DNA from: Stenotrophomonas acidaminiphila
Lineage (GTDB): Bacteria > Pseudomonadota > Gammaproteobacteria > Xanthomonadales > Xanthomonadaceae
Length of the DNA: 64,000 nucleotides
Reading direction: 5' to 3'
NCBI RefSeq assembly: GCF_001431595.1
Contig: NZ_LDJO01000008.1
Coordinates: 57,460-121,459, forward strand
The notes beneath the pieces were generated by a model, which saw nothing but the letters and a program-made list of their open reading frames with translations, ran no database searches and had not been told where the DNA came from. Both the position numbers and the translations under genes were made by a program. This document shows positions 36,529-46,560 of the stretch, piece after piece. Every line of letters starts with the position of its first letter. Position 1 is the stretch's first letter.

Positions 36529-36578
36529 GGCAGGGTGGGTGGCGGCGGGGGCCACAGGATACCCGCGGCCCCGCCGGT

Positions 36579-37301
36579 TCAGCGCAGCAGGTCGCGCCAG
36601 AACGCCGGGCCCAGCTGCCCCATCTGGCGCACGAACTGGCCGGCACTGCGGTAGGGCCGGTGCGGGAACAAGCGGCAGCGCAGCGCGTATTCGGCGACGA
36701 AGAAGCCGCCGATCAGGCCCCAATCGGCGACGTTCGCCCACCACGACCATTGCGCGTGGCTCAGCGGCCAGCGCGGCTGGTGGCCGAACGCGGCCAGCAG
36801 GCCATCGGGCACCGCGCTCATCGCCAGCGCCAGGTTGATCGCCGCCAGCAGCGCCAGCAGCAGCGCCCAGGCCGCGGTCAGGCGCCGCGCATAGCGTTCC
36901 AGCGGCGGCTCGACCGGCACCCCGGCGCGTGCATGCAGCGCCTGCACGATGCGGGTGATCAGCGGTACCCGGCCGGACCGCAGCGAGCGCGCGAACCCCC
37001 AGGCCACCAGCAGCGGGAACACCACCGGCGGCGCCAGCAGCAGCATCCAGGCCCACGGCGAACGCCCCAGCCAGGCCAGCAGCAGTGCCGACGCCAGCAG
37101 CGCGGCCCAGGCCGGCGGCCGGCGGCGTGCGAGCGCATCGAGCAGGCACAGCAGCACCAGTCCGAACAGCGCCAGCGCGGCCCAGCCGCCCTCGCTGCGC
37201 AGGCTGGCCACGTGCGACAGGACCGGATAGGCAAGCAGCAGCAGGAGCCGCAGCAGTTGGGCGGCCGCCCCGTGGCCGGGCGCGTGGCCGGCACCGTTCA
37301 T
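36579..37301 (-). CDS. COG4648-type membrane protein of the pigment cluster
   Basis: A 240-residue integral membrane protein with about six helices in the first 180 residues (RLLLLLAYPVLSHVASL, ALALFGLVLLCLLDALA, AWAALLASALLLAWLG, WMLLLAPPVVFPLLVAWGF, AWALLLALLAAINLALAM and WANVADWGLIGGFFVAEYALR). It carries the ITRIVQALHARAG segment typical of COG4648 proteins that always sit by the carrier protein in aryl polyene clusters. The role is unknown. It starts 5 bases after the ACP stop on the same strand. Confidence 0.8.
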   Translation of the reverse strand: MNGAGHAPGHGAAAQLLRLLLLLAYPVLSHVASLRSEGGWAALALFGLVLLCLLDALARRRPPAWAALLASALLLAWLGRSPWAWMLLLAPPVVFPLLVAWGFARSLRSGRVPLITRIVQALHARAGVPVEPPLERYARRLTAAWALLLALLAAINLALAMSAVPDGLLAAFGHQPRWPLSHAQWSWWANVADWGLIGGFFVAEYALRCRLFPHRPYRSAGQFVRQMGQLGPAFWRDLLR

Positions 37302-37306
37302 GGCGT

Positions 37307-37576
37307 TCAGGTGGTGCGGTGGGCCTGCACGTGCGCCGACAGCGCGCGCAGCGAGGCGAAGATGCGGCGGTTGTCGTCGTTGTCCGAACGCAACTGGAAG
37401 CCGTAGCGCTTGCCGATGGCCAGGGCCAGTTCCAGCGCATCGATCGAGTCCAGGCCCAGCCCGTCGTTGAACAGCGCCGCCTCCGGGTCGATCGCCGCGG
37501 GATCCACGTCTTCCAGGTTCAGGCTCTCGACCAGCAGTTCGGCCAGCTCGCGCTCGGCCTCGGTTTGTTGCGACAT
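37307..37576 (-). CDS. xanC: Acyl carrier protein of xanthomonadin synthesis (XanC-like)
   Basis: An 89-residue acyl carrier protein. The start at 37576 (MSQQTEAERELAELL) has GGAAG six bases upstream; a longer frame from 37606 lacks one. The phosphopantetheine site is GLGLDSIDALELAL (Ser near residue 41). It should carry the 3-hydroxybenzoyl starter loaded by XanA2 and the growing polyene. Only one carrier protein is found in the window, while many aryl polyene clusters have two. It is the first gene of the minus-strand pigment operon and diverges from xanB2 across about 200 bases, where a TATCAT (37659-37664) is a possible -10 for the plus strand. Confidence 0.85.
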   Translation of the reverse strand: MSQQTEAERELAELLVESLNLEDVDPAAIDPEAALFNDGLGLDSIDALELALAIGKRYGFQLRSDNDDNRRIFASLRALSAHVQAHRTT

Positions 37577-37776
37577 TGCCACTTCCATGAAGAGATTGAT
37601 GCGCAACGATCCGGTATCGCCGCCCGCGGCGCAACCATGGCCACGACGGCGCGCGCGGTATCATGGCGGTTTCTGCAGCACCGATCCGCGCGCACGATGA
37701 CGTCCCTGCTCCCCTGCACCGCTCCCGCTCCCACGTTCGCCCCCGCTGCCGGTCGCCCTGGCCGCCGGAGCGCGCG

Positions 37777-38787
37777 ATGAACGCGGTTTCCGGCTTCGTG
37801 CCCGCCGCCGGGCTGGAGGTGGACTACGCCGACCCGGCGCAGCTGCCGGTGCTGCTGGCCGATCCGCGGGTGCTGGCGGTATTCGGTTTCCAGGCCGGCG
37901 ACGGCGCGCCCGCCAGCGACGATCCGCGCTACCTGCAGGTCGGCCTGCAGCCGGACGGCGCACCGCGGCTGGAGGTCTGGCGCAGCACCGGTACGGTACA
38001 CAGCGGCCGCGAGGCCGACGGCCTGGCCTGGGCCAGCGACGGCGCGCTGATGTTCGGCGCGCTGCAGATCGACGAATCGCGCCACGGCGGCATCCTCGAG
38101 GCCGGCGAGCACGCCTATGCGCGGCTGCTGTCGGCCCTGCCCGGGCAGGGCTATCCGCACCTGCTGCGGATCTGGAACTACCTGGACGCGATCACCGACG
38201 GCGATGGCGACGACGAGCGTTACCGCCAGTTCTGTGTGGGCCGCGCGCGCGGCATCGGCACCATCGATCCCGGCACCCTGCCGGCGGCGACCGCCATCGG
38301 CCGGCTCGACGGCGTGCGCGTACTGCAGGTCTACTGGCTGGCCGCACGCGTGCCGGGCACGCCGCTGGAAAACCCGCGCCAGGTCAGCGCCTGGCGCTAT
38401 CCGCGCCAGTACGGCCCGCAGTCGCCCAGCTTCGCCCGCGGCATGCTGGCCGCACCGGGCAGCAGCTTGCCGCTGCTGCTGTCGGGCACTGCCAGCGTGG
38501 TCGGCCACGCCACCCTGCACGGCGAGGACACGCTGCGGCAGCTGGAGGAGACCTTCGCCAACCTCGATGCGCTGGTCGGCACCGCGCGCGCGCGCCTGCC
38601 GTCTCTGCCGGCGCATTTCGGCGCGGGCAGCCGGCTGAAGGTGTACGTGCGCGATGCGGCCGAGATCCCGGCGATACGGCAGGCGCTGGCGCGGCATCTG
38701 CCGCCGGAGGTGGCGTACATCGTGCTGCACGCCGAAGTGTGCCGGCGCGACCTGCGGGTGGAGATCGACGGGGTCCACGGCGCCTGA
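37777..38787 (+). CDS. xanB2: Chorismate lyase/3-hydroxybenzoate synthase XanB2
   Basis: A 336-residue chorismatase of the FkbO/Hyg5/XanB2 family. XanB2 of Xanthomonas converts chorismate to 3-hydroxybenzoate (pigment starter) and 4-hydroxybenzoate (ubiquinone precursor). The ATG at 37777 has GGAG six bases before it. Family landmarks are YPHLLRIWNYLDAI (about residues 128-141), the RYRQFCVGRARGIG block (about 148-161), ENPRQVSAWRYPRQYGPQSPSFARG, and the tail region EETFANLDALVG plus LKVYVRDAAEIPAIRQ. It is divergent from xanC and next to the ligase gene, as expected if the starter unit is made in place. Assignment of the 3-hydroxybenzoate branch rests on the genomic context. Confidence 0.88.
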   Translation: MNAVSGFVPAAGLEVDYADPAQLPVLLADPRVLAVFGFQAGDGAPASDDPRYLQVGLQPDGAPRLEVWRSTGTVHSGREADGLAWASDGALMFGALQIDESRHGGILEAGEHAYARLLSALPGQGYPHLLRIWNYLDAITDGDGDDERYRQFCVGRARGIGTIDPGTLPAATAIGRLDGVRVLQVYWLAARVPGTPLENPRQVSAWRYPRQYGPQSPSFARGMLAAPGSSLPLLLSGTASVVGHATLHGEDTLRQLEETFANLDALVGTARARLPSLPAHFGAGSRLKVYVRDAAEIPAIRQALARHLPPEVAYIVLHAEVCRRDLRVEIDGVHGA

Positions 38788-38792
38788 CCGCG

Positions 38793-39458
38793 GTTGCGGT
38801 AGCCGTTGCCGTTGCTCCCCGCTTTTGACTGCCGGGTCCCCTTCCGAAGCGACGGAGCCGGCGGGAATAACCCGAAGGGCGACGCACATGGATGTGCGTC
38901 GTTTTTCTACGCGACAGGGATGTCGCGTAGAAAAATCCCGCCGGCGGAGTGGACCCGGCGCGCGTAGCGCGGCGGGCGCGTAGGCAGGGGCGTGTTTCTT
39001 TTGGCTACCTTTTCTTTGCACGAGCAAAGAAAAGTAGCTCGCGCCCCGAAGGGGAGCGAAAGCCTTTGATCCTGCTCCTGCCCTTGCTGTGCATCCCTTG
39101 GAGGTCTGTGCCAAAGCGATAGGCAGAGCCGGAGCCAACCATTAAGCGGAAGCTTGAAAGCAGAGCGTTCGCCCCTGCTTCGCTGGAGCGAGTTACTTCT
39201 CTTTGCTCGTGCAAAGAAAAGGTAGCCAAGAGAAAGCACGCCCTGCCTACGCGCCCACGGCACTGCGTGCCGCGGGTCCACTCCGCCGGTGGGATTTTTC
39301 GACGAGACATCCCTGTCTCGTCGAAAAACGACGCGCGTCCATGCGCGTCGCCCTTCGGGTTATTCCCGCCGGCTCCGTCACTGCGGAAGGGGACCCGGTA
39401 GTCAAAAGCCAGGGCAAAAACAAAATCACGGCAACGGCAACGGCAACGGCAACCGCAG
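38793..39458. repeat. Composite inverted-repeat element with paired hairpin arrays
   Basis: The spacer between convergent xanB2 and xanA2 is an imperfect inverted repeat with arms of about 222 bases (38821-39042 and 39188-39409) around a 145-base centre. Each arm is a series of hairpins. The first is GACGCACAT/ATGTGCGTC at 38881-38900. The second has a 15-bp perfect stem at 38902-38935 and its partner at 39295-39328. A third is GC-rich. The fourth is CTTTTCTTTGC/GCAAAGAAAAG at 39009-39034. In the 15-bp stem two base pairs differ between arms and both sides change together. The outer ends carry GTTGCC/GGCAAC hexamer repeats. Short open frames inside look conserved in the family only because the element is repeated. 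I recall similar sequences scattered in Xanthomonadaceae genomes. It contains no transposase. Confidence 0.8.
39430..39453. repeat. GGCAAC hexamer tandem repeat
   Basis: Four perfect tandem copies of GGCAAC sit at the right end of the inverted-repeat element, 7 bases from the xanA2 stop. The left end of the element has the complementary GTTGCC motif (38805-38815), so the hexamers appear to be part of the element ends. Copy number may vary between strains. Confidence 0.75.
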
Positions 39459-39460
39459 AA

Positions 39461-40789
39461 CTATTCCCCGCCCCGCAGCAACGCCAGCACCGCATCCCTC
39501 GGCAATTTCCCCGTCTCGTTGCGCGGCAGGCACGCCACCCGGCGCAACGGCCGCGGCAGGAACACCGGGTCCATACCCGCGCGCAGTTCGCGCAGGATGT
39601 CCGCCTCCTCACGCTCCGGTGCCACCACCAGCGCCGCGATGCGGCCGACCGGCTGGCCCGGCTCCGGATCCAGCTGCACCACCACCGCGTCGCGCACCCC
39701 GGACACCGCCTGCAGGCGGCGGGTCAGGTCACCCAGCGAGGCGCGCTTGCCGGCGATCTCCAGCAGGTCCGCACGCCGGCCGCGCAGCAGGAAGCGCCCT
39801 TCCGGCAGCAGCTCGACCAGATCGGCCAGCACTACCGGGCCGGGCAGATGCGGGGCATGGACCTGGGTGCCGTCCTCCTCCGCTACCAGGCGCACGCCCG
39901 GCAGCAGCGTCCACGCCTGTTCGCTGGCGGTGCGGCGGCGGGCGAAGATGCAGGTCTCGGTGGAACCGAACACTTCGCGCACTTCCGTGGCGAAGCACGC
40001 TTCGGCCGCCGCGGCCAGCGCCTGCGGCAGCGGCGCGGTGGCGGTGACGATGCCGGCCAGCGGCGGCAGCGCCACGCCCGATTCGACCAGCGCCTTGAGG
40101 TGCACCGGGGTGGTGACCAGCAGCCGCGGCGCCGGTACTTCGGCCAGCGCCTGCGCCACGTCCTGCGGGAAGAACGGGCGGCCGGCATGCAGTACCGCCG
40201 GCGCCAGCAGCGGCAGCAGCACCGACATCTCCATGCCGTACATGTGCTGCGGCGGCACCGTGGCGACCACCGCCGGGGTGCATCCGCCCCACAGGTCGCC
40301 CAGCGCCTGCAGGTTCTGCGCGGTGCTGGTCACGAACGCGCCCCAGGTCTTGGGGTTGGCGGCAGGCGCGCCGGTACTGCCCGAAGTGAAGCCGATGGCG
40401 ACCTGCTGCGCCGCATCCAGCAGCGGGGCTTCGCCCGGCAGCCGCGGCAGCACCTCGGGCAACGCGAACCAGCCGTCCGGCAGGGGATCGGGCGCGCTGT
40501 CGCCCAGGCACCAGGCCTGGTCATGGCACCGCTGCACGTCGGCCACCACCGCCGGCGCGCGCGAGGGCGGCAGCAGGTTCACCTGGCCGCGCAGGGCGAT
40601 CGCGCAGAAACCGACCAGGAAGCGATACCGGTCCTCGCACAGGTTGACCGCGTGGCGCCCGGGCGGCAGCAGCGCCGCCACCCCGCGTACATGCTCCAGG
40701 AACGTGGCCAGGTCGATCCGCGCGCCGGCCCCCGCCGCCAGCGGTCGTGCGGGGGCGCCAACGGCGAGGGGGTGCAGGCAGGAGGACAT
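39461..40789 (-). CDS. xanA2: 3-hydroxybenzoate:ACP ligase (XanA2-like AMP-dependent synthetase)
   Basis: A 442-residue AMP-forming ligase that should activate 3-hydroxybenzoate and load it on XanC. The start at 40789 (MSSCLHPLAVG) gives family length; the frame upstream to 40951 has no homology. The ATP loop is IGFTSGSTGAPAANPKTW (about residues 139-156). VPPQHMYGMEMSVLLPLL and REVFGSTETC follow, then the hinge region LLRGRRADLLEIAGKRASL and the catalytic Lys in NETGKLPRDAV near the C-terminus. It is shorter than typical acyl-CoA ligases, as XanA2-type proteins are. It converges with xanB2 across the repeat element rather than being in the main operon. Confidence 0.85.
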   Translation of the reverse strand: MSSCLHPLAVGAPARPLAAGAGARIDLATFLEHVRGVAALLPPGRHAVNLCEDRYRFLVGFCAIALRGQVNLLPPSRAPAVVADVQRCHDQAWCLGDSAPDPLPDGWFALPEVLPRLPGEAPLLDAAQQVAIGFTSGSTGAPAANPKTWGAFVTSTAQNLQALGDLWGGCTPAVVATVPPQHMYGMEMSVLLPLLAPAVLHAGRPFFPQDVAQALAEVPAPRLLVTTPVHLKALVESGVALPPLAGIVTATAPLPQALAAAAEACFATEVREVFGSTETCIFARRRTASEQAWTLLPGVRLVAEEDGTQVHAPHLPGPVVLADLVELLPEGRFLLRGRRADLLEIAGKRASLGDLTRRLQAVSGVRDAVVVQLDPEPGQPVGRIAALVVAPEREEADILRELRAGMDPVFLPRPLRRVACLPRNETGKLPRDAVLALLRGGE

Positions 40790-41020
40790 CGGATGGGCGG
40801 CGGGCACGCGGGACAACCTTGGGGGAAAACCGCCGCGGAACAGGGATGCGGCCGGCGCCCAGCATAGCCGCTGGCGGAAGCCGGACAAACGCGACGGCGG
40901 CACCGGGCAGCCACCGCGCCCGCCGCAGCCGCGGCTTGCCGGCCCGCCCATGACCTGTGGCCCAGCCCCGCAACGGGCCGGGCTGCTAGGCTTTGCCGGT
41001 TTTCTTCACCGGTGCCCGCG

Positions 41021-43384
41021 ATGTCCAGATTCCTGCCCCTGTCCCTGCTGTTGTTGGCCGCCGCCGGCGGTGCCCATGCCGCACCCACGCCGATCACCAT
41101 CGAACAGGCGATGGCCGACCCGGACTGGATCGGGCCGCCGGTGGAGTCGGCCTGGTGGTCGTGGAACGGCACGCAGGTCGAGTACGCGCTCAAGCGCAAG
41201 GGCAGCCCGGTGCGCGACACCTTCCGCCAGCCGGTGGCCGGCGGCGCGGCGCAGCAGGTCGCCGACGACCAGCGCGGCACCCTGGACGCGGCCGGCCGGG
41301 TCTACGACCGCCAGCGCCAGCGCATGGCCTTCGTGCGCAACGGCGACGTGTTCGTGCGTGACCTGCGCAGCGGTGCGCTGACCCAGCTCACGCGCGGCAA
41401 CGAGCGCGCCTCGGGCGTGGACTTCGCCACCGATGGCGGGGTGATCTGGAACGTCGGCAACAGCTGGTACCACTGGACCCCCGGCACCGGCGGCATCGCC
41501 CTGGTCGCCCAGCTCAAGGCCGAGAAGAACCCGGCCGACGCACCCAAGGCCGACGTGCTGCGCGACCAGCAGATGCGCACGCTGGAGACCCTGCGCCGCG
41601 ACCGCGCGCAGCGCGACGCACTGCGCGAACAGGGCGAGCGTTGGCGCCAGGCCGATCCGACCCGCGCGCCGGGCCCGCTTTACCTGGGCGCGGACGTGGA
41701 GATCGTGGACAGCGCGCTGTCGCCCGATGCCACCCACCTGGTGGTGGTGACCAAGCCGAAGAACTTCGAGGACGGCCGCGGCGGCAAGATGCCGCTGTAC
41801 GTCACCGAATCCGGCTACGAGGAAACCGAGGACACCCGGACCCGCGTCGGCCGCAATGGTTTCGCGCCGCATGCGCTGTGGCTGGCCGACACCCGCACCG
41901 GCCAGGTCCGGCCGCTGCCGCTGGACGCGCTGCCCGGCATCGGCACCGATCCGCTGGCCGCGCTGCGCAAGGCCGCCGGCAAGGAACCGCTAAAGGGCAA
42001 CCGCAGCGTGCAGGTGATGGGCGACTTCATGGGCGGCGGCATCCGCTGGAGCGCCGACGGCACACAGGCGGCGGTGATGCTGCGCGCCAACGACAACAAG
42101 GATCGCTGGATCGTCAGCGTCGGCGATGACGGCGGCCTGCACAACCGCCACCGCCTCACCGACCCGGGCTGGATCAACTGGGGCTTCAACGACTTCGGCT
42201 GGATGGCCGACGGCCGCACGCTGTGGCTGCTGTCCGAAGAGTCCGGCTTCTCGCACCTGTACACCCAGGCGGGGACCGCGCGGCCGCGCGCGCTGACCAG
42301 CGGCAAGTGGGAGGCCTCCGCGCCGGTGCCGTCGGCCGATGGCAAGGGCTTCTACGTGCTGTGCAACCGACAGGCGCCGCACGACTACGAGGTCTGCGGC
42401 GTCGATGCCGCCAGCGGCCAGGTGCGCGAGCTGACCAACCTCGACGGCGTGGAGGATTTCTCGCTCTCGCCCGACGGCCAGCAGCTGCTGGTGCGCTACT
42501 CCGGCGCCTACCTGCCGGCGCAGCTGGCGGTGGTGCCGGCCACGGGCGGCAGCGCGCGCGTGCTCACCGACACCCGCAGCGCCGAGTTCAAGGCGCGGCA
42601 GTGGATCCAGCCGCAACTGGTGGCGGTGCCGTCGCGGCATGGCGCCGGCGTGGTCTGGGCCAAGTACTACGGCCCGGCGCAGAAGGAGCCGGGCAGGAAG
42701 TACCCGATCGTGATGTTCGTGCACGGCGCCGGTTACCTGCAGAACGTGCACCAGCGCTATCCCACCTACTTCCGCGAGCAGATGTTCCACAACCTGCTGG
42801 TGCAGAAGGGCTACATCGTGCTGGACATGGACTACCGCGGCAGCGAGGGCTACGGCCGCGACTGGCGCACCGCCATCTACCGCAACATGGGCCATCCGGA
42901 ACTCGAGGACTACCTGGACGGGCTGGAGTGGCTGGTGGACACCCAGCAGGGCGACCGCGACCGCGCCGGCATCTACGGCGGCTCCTACGGCGGCTTCATG
43001 ACCTTCATGGCGCTGTACCGGGCACCGGGCACGTTCAAGGCCGGCGCCGCGCTGCGCCCGGTCGGTGACTGGCACCAGTACAACCACGGCTACACCAGCA
43101 ACATCCTCAACACGCCGGACATCGATCCGGAGGCCTACCGCGTGTCCTCGCCGATCGAGTATGCCGAAGGCCTGCAGGACCACCTGCTGATCGCCCACGG
43201 CATGATGGATGACAACGTGTTCTTCCAGGATTCGGTCAACATGACCCAGCGCCTGATCGAGCTGCACAAGGACAACTGGTCGATCGCGCCGTACCCGCTG
43301 GAACGCCACGGTTACACCCGCGCCGATTCCTGGCTGGACCAGTACAAGCGCATCCTCAAGCTGTTCGAGGAAACGCTGAAGTAA
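41021..43384 (+). CDS. Exported prolyl dipeptidyl peptidase (S9B, DPP IV-like)
   Basis: A 787-residue secreted S9-family peptidase. The ATG at 41021 starts a Sec signal (MSRFLPLSLLLLAAAGGAHA). The N-terminal ~500 residues form a beta-propeller with WD-like blades (for example VYDRQRQRMAFVRNGDVFVRDLRSG). The C-terminal alpha/beta-hydrolase domain has the Ser in GIYGGSYGGFMTFMALY (about residue 655), the Asp in HGMMDDNVFF and the His in YPLERHGYTRADSW. The triad is complete and the layout matches DPP IV-type enzymes that remove X-Pro dipeptides. It is probably periplasmic and used in peptide scavenging. It stands alone downstream of the divergent xanA2. Confidence 0.88.
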   Translation: MSRFLPLSLLLLAAAGGAHAAPTPITIEQAMADPDWIGPPVESAWWSWNGTQVEYALKRKGSPVRDTFRQPVAGGAAQQVADDQRGTLDAAGRVYDRQRQRMAFVRNGDVFVRDLRSGALTQLTRGNERASGVDFATDGGVIWNVGNSWYHWTPGTGGIALVAQLKAEKNPADAPKADVLRDQQMRTLETLRRDRAQRDALREQGERWRQADPTRAPGPLYLGADVEIVDSALSPDATHLVVVTKPKNFEDGRGGKMPLYVTESGYEETEDTRTRVGRNGFAPHALWLADTRTGQVRPLPLDALPGIGTDPLAALRKAAGKEPLKGNRSVQVMGDFMGGGIRWSADGTQAAVMLRANDNKDRWIVSVGDDGGLHNRHRLTDPGWINWGFNDFGWMADGRTLWLLSEESGFSHLYTQAGTARPRALTSGKWEASAPVPSADGKGFYVLCNRQAPHDYEVCGVDAASGQVRELTNLDGVEDFSLSPDGQQLLVRYSGAYLPAQLAVVPATGGSARVLTDTRSAEFKARQWIQPQLVAVPSRHGAGVVWAKYYGPAQKEPGRKYPIVMFVHGAGYLQNVHQRYPTYFREQMFHNLLVQKGYIVLDMDYRGSEGYGRDWRTAIYRNMGHPELEDYLDGLEWLVDTQQGDRDRAGIYGGSYGGFMTFMALYRAPGTFKAGAALRPVGDWHQYNHGYTSNILNTPDIDPEAYRVSSPIEYAEGLQDHLLIAHGMMDDNVFFQDSVNMTQRLIELHKDNWSIAPYPLERHGYTRADSWLDQYKRILKLFEETLK

Positions 43385-43494
43385 GCGGCCGCGGCGGCCC
43401 TCGGCCGCCCTGGCTCCAGCCCCGCGGGAGCGGCAGTGCCGGCGGCCTGCCGCCGGCGTCGCTCCCCGGGCATCTCCCGCGACAGGAACCGGCC

Positions 43495-43911
43495 GTGCCT
43501 CCCATCCGCATCGTCACAGCGGTGATCCTCGACGACGCCGGCCGCGTGCTGGTGGTCCGCAAGCACGGCTCGGACACCTTCATCCAGCCTGGCGGCAAGC
43601 GCGAACCCGACGAAGACGCGCTGCACACGCTGGCGCGCGAACTGCACGAAGAGCTGGGCGTGACGCTGCGCCAGGCCCCGGTACGGGCGCTGGGCCGCTT
43701 CGAGGACGATGCGGTCAACGAACCAGGGCGGCGCGTGCAGGGCGAATCGTTCCTGGTGCAGGTGGACGGCACGCCGCATGCGCAGGCGGAGATCGCCGAA
43801 CTGGTCTGGATCCCCCTGCGTCCACCCCACGGCGTGAAGCTGGCGCCGCTGAGCGAACGCCACGTACTGCCGGCGGCATGGCGGCTGGCGGGGGCTGGGC
43901 AACCGGGCTGA
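43495..43911 (+). CDS. Nudix hydrolase
   Basis: A 138-residue Nudix hydrolase with a perfect Nudix box, GKREPDEDALHTLARELHEE then LGV (about residues 33-55), which binds the metal used to hydrolyse nucleoside-diphosphate-linked substrates. The GTG start at 43495 gives MPPIRIVTAVILDDAGRVLVV. The substrate is not identifiable; the size and Pro-rich C-terminal part resemble general 'housecleaning' members. The next gene begins immediately downstream or with overlap. Confidence 0.88.
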   Translation: MPPIRIVTAVILDDAGRVLVVRKHGSDTFIQPGGKREPDEDALHTLARELHEELGVTLRQAPVRALGRFEDDAVNEPGRRVQGESFLVQVDGTPHAQAEIAELVWIPLRPPHGVKLAPLSERHVLPAAWRLAGAGQPG

Positions 43912-43952
43912 AGCCGGCGATAGTGCGCCCACCGCCACCACCAGCGCATCGC

Positions 43953-45498
<1,546 letters not shown>

Positions 45499-45531
45499 CC
45501 GCGGCACGGCCGGCCGCGTAGCCGGCGGCCG

Positions 45532-46026
45532 TCAGCCGGGCCCCTGCCCGTCCTGGCGGCGCGGCACGATGGTGATGTGGCCGTTGGTTTCCAGCAGCGC
45601 CAGTTCGACGTCCTCGATGCCACGGCATCCCTGCTGGCGCATGGCCGCGTCGAAATCGGAAGACGTGATCAGTTCGCGCCGCAGTACCGAGTCCAGCAGG
45701 CGGCCGTCGCGCGCGATCAGTACCGGCTCGCCCTCGACCAGGCGCTCCACGCGCCGGCTGCGGGTGGCGAGCCAGCCCACCGCATAGTTGATCGTGATCA
45801 GCGTCGCGGCCAGCAGCAGGCCACCGGCCAGCGAGGTGTCCTGCCCGAGCAGCGCGTTCTGTACCGCATTGCCCAGCAGCACGATCAGCAGCACGTCGAA
45901 CGGCGTGATCTGCCCCAGCGCGCGCTTGCCGCTCAGCCGCACCATTCCCAGCACCACGGCATAGACCACGACCGCGCGCAGGATGAATTCCCACCACGGC
46001 ATCGCCAGTGCGAACATGTCCGACAT
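45532..46026 (-). CDS. DUF421/YetF-type membrane protein
   Basis: A 164-residue protein of the DUF421 family. The start at 46026 (MSDMFALAMPWWEFILRAVVV) gives three membrane helices (to about residue 85: FILRAVVVYAVVLGMVRLSG, FDVLLIVLLGNAVQNALLG, GGLLLAATLITINYAVGWLA). A small cytoplasmic beta-domain follows (VEGEPVLIARDGRLLDSVLRRELITSSDFDAAMRQQG). The family motif GKRALGQITPFDVLLIVLLGNAVQ is present. The function is unknown. A longer open frame upstream runs through the sRNA terminator region and is not coding. Confidence 0.85.
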   Translation of the reverse strand: MSDMFALAMPWWEFILRAVVVYAVVLGMVRLSGKRALGQITPFDVLLIVLLGNAVQNALLGQDTSLAGGLLLAATLITINYAVGWLATRSRRVERLVEGEPVLIARDGRLLDSVLRRELITSSDFDAAMRQQGCRGIEDVELALLETNGHITIVPRRQDGQGPG

Positions 46027-46108
46027 CGGTCTGCACCCCCTTCCTGTACGTTCCCCATGATGCACAGCCCGCCACGCCCGCGCACGATGGATGCGCCGGG
46101 GCGAGCAC

Positions 46109-46149
46109 AAAAAAAAAGCCCCGCCGACCAGGGGGGGGGTCGACGGGGC
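46109..46149 (-). terminator. Intrinsic terminator of the candidate sRNA
   Basis: A 12-bp stem (GCCCCGUCGACC with GGUCGGCGGGGC) has one G-U pair on the minus-strand RNA. On the plus strand that pair would be a mismatch. It is followed on the minus strand by nine U residues (A-run at 46109-46117), so the direction of termination is clear. Confidence 0.85.
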
Positions 46150-46236
46150 GGGAGGAGCGGCGATTTGGGGAGGAATCCCCGCTCCGAGATCTGCTCCAGG
46201 GGATGGGAGAGATCCGCGACAGGCGTTGCACCTGTC
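46109..46236 (-). ncRNA. Candidate sX13-like small RNA downstream of polA
   Basis: A strong intrinsic terminator and several stacked hairpins on the minus strand define a likely 128-nt RNA. A TATAGA hexamer at 46241-46246 would place the start near 46236, although no -35 is seen. In RNA order there are a 5' hairpin (GACAGG/CCUGUC), a hairpin with loop CAUCCCCU (stem GAUCU-CUCC / GGAG-AGAUC), a hairpin with loop CCUCCCCA (stem GGAGCGG-GAUU / AAUC-CCGCUCC) and a terminator with a C-rich loop. Two exposed UCCCC loops are the hallmark I recall for sX13, a Xanthomonas virulence sRNA encoded next to polA in a position like Spot 42. Position and structure both fit; identity was not checked by alignment. 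Confidence 0.68.
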
Positions 46237-46560
46237 ACGGTCTATATGACCACCGCGTACATTGATGGTTCGTGAAGAATGGCTATTTATCTCCGGATGA
46301 TTAAGGAGTGATTCATCCGCAAAACGCGGTGCGCCGCCATTGCATATTGCATGCACGATGCAACGTTCCAGCAATGGGTGGATTCACCTGAAATCCGTGC
46401 TGCCGATCGCAAACCGGATGGCATGCATCACGAAACGCACTGGATGCCATTCGACGCGTAAATAGTTTCGATATCGTGAAATCCGGGGCCCGGCATCGGC
46501 AGCTCCGCATCCGTTGCGCCCTGCGCGCCTGCATTCCGGGCACGCCAGCGCAGGCAGGGC

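Noticed and set aside
39203..39455. Open frames in the spacer between xanB2 and xanA2, such as one reading MRVALRVIPAGSV near 39343, that look like conserved small proteins.
   Set aside because: They come from the repeated hairpin element. The same peptide appears on the opposite strand in the other arm, and there is no ribosome binding site or separate family.
46026..46374. A 116-residue upstream extension of the DUF421 protein.
   Set aside because: It runs through the sRNA terminator and the poly-A tract and contains no family sequence. The internal ATG at 46026 fits DUF421.
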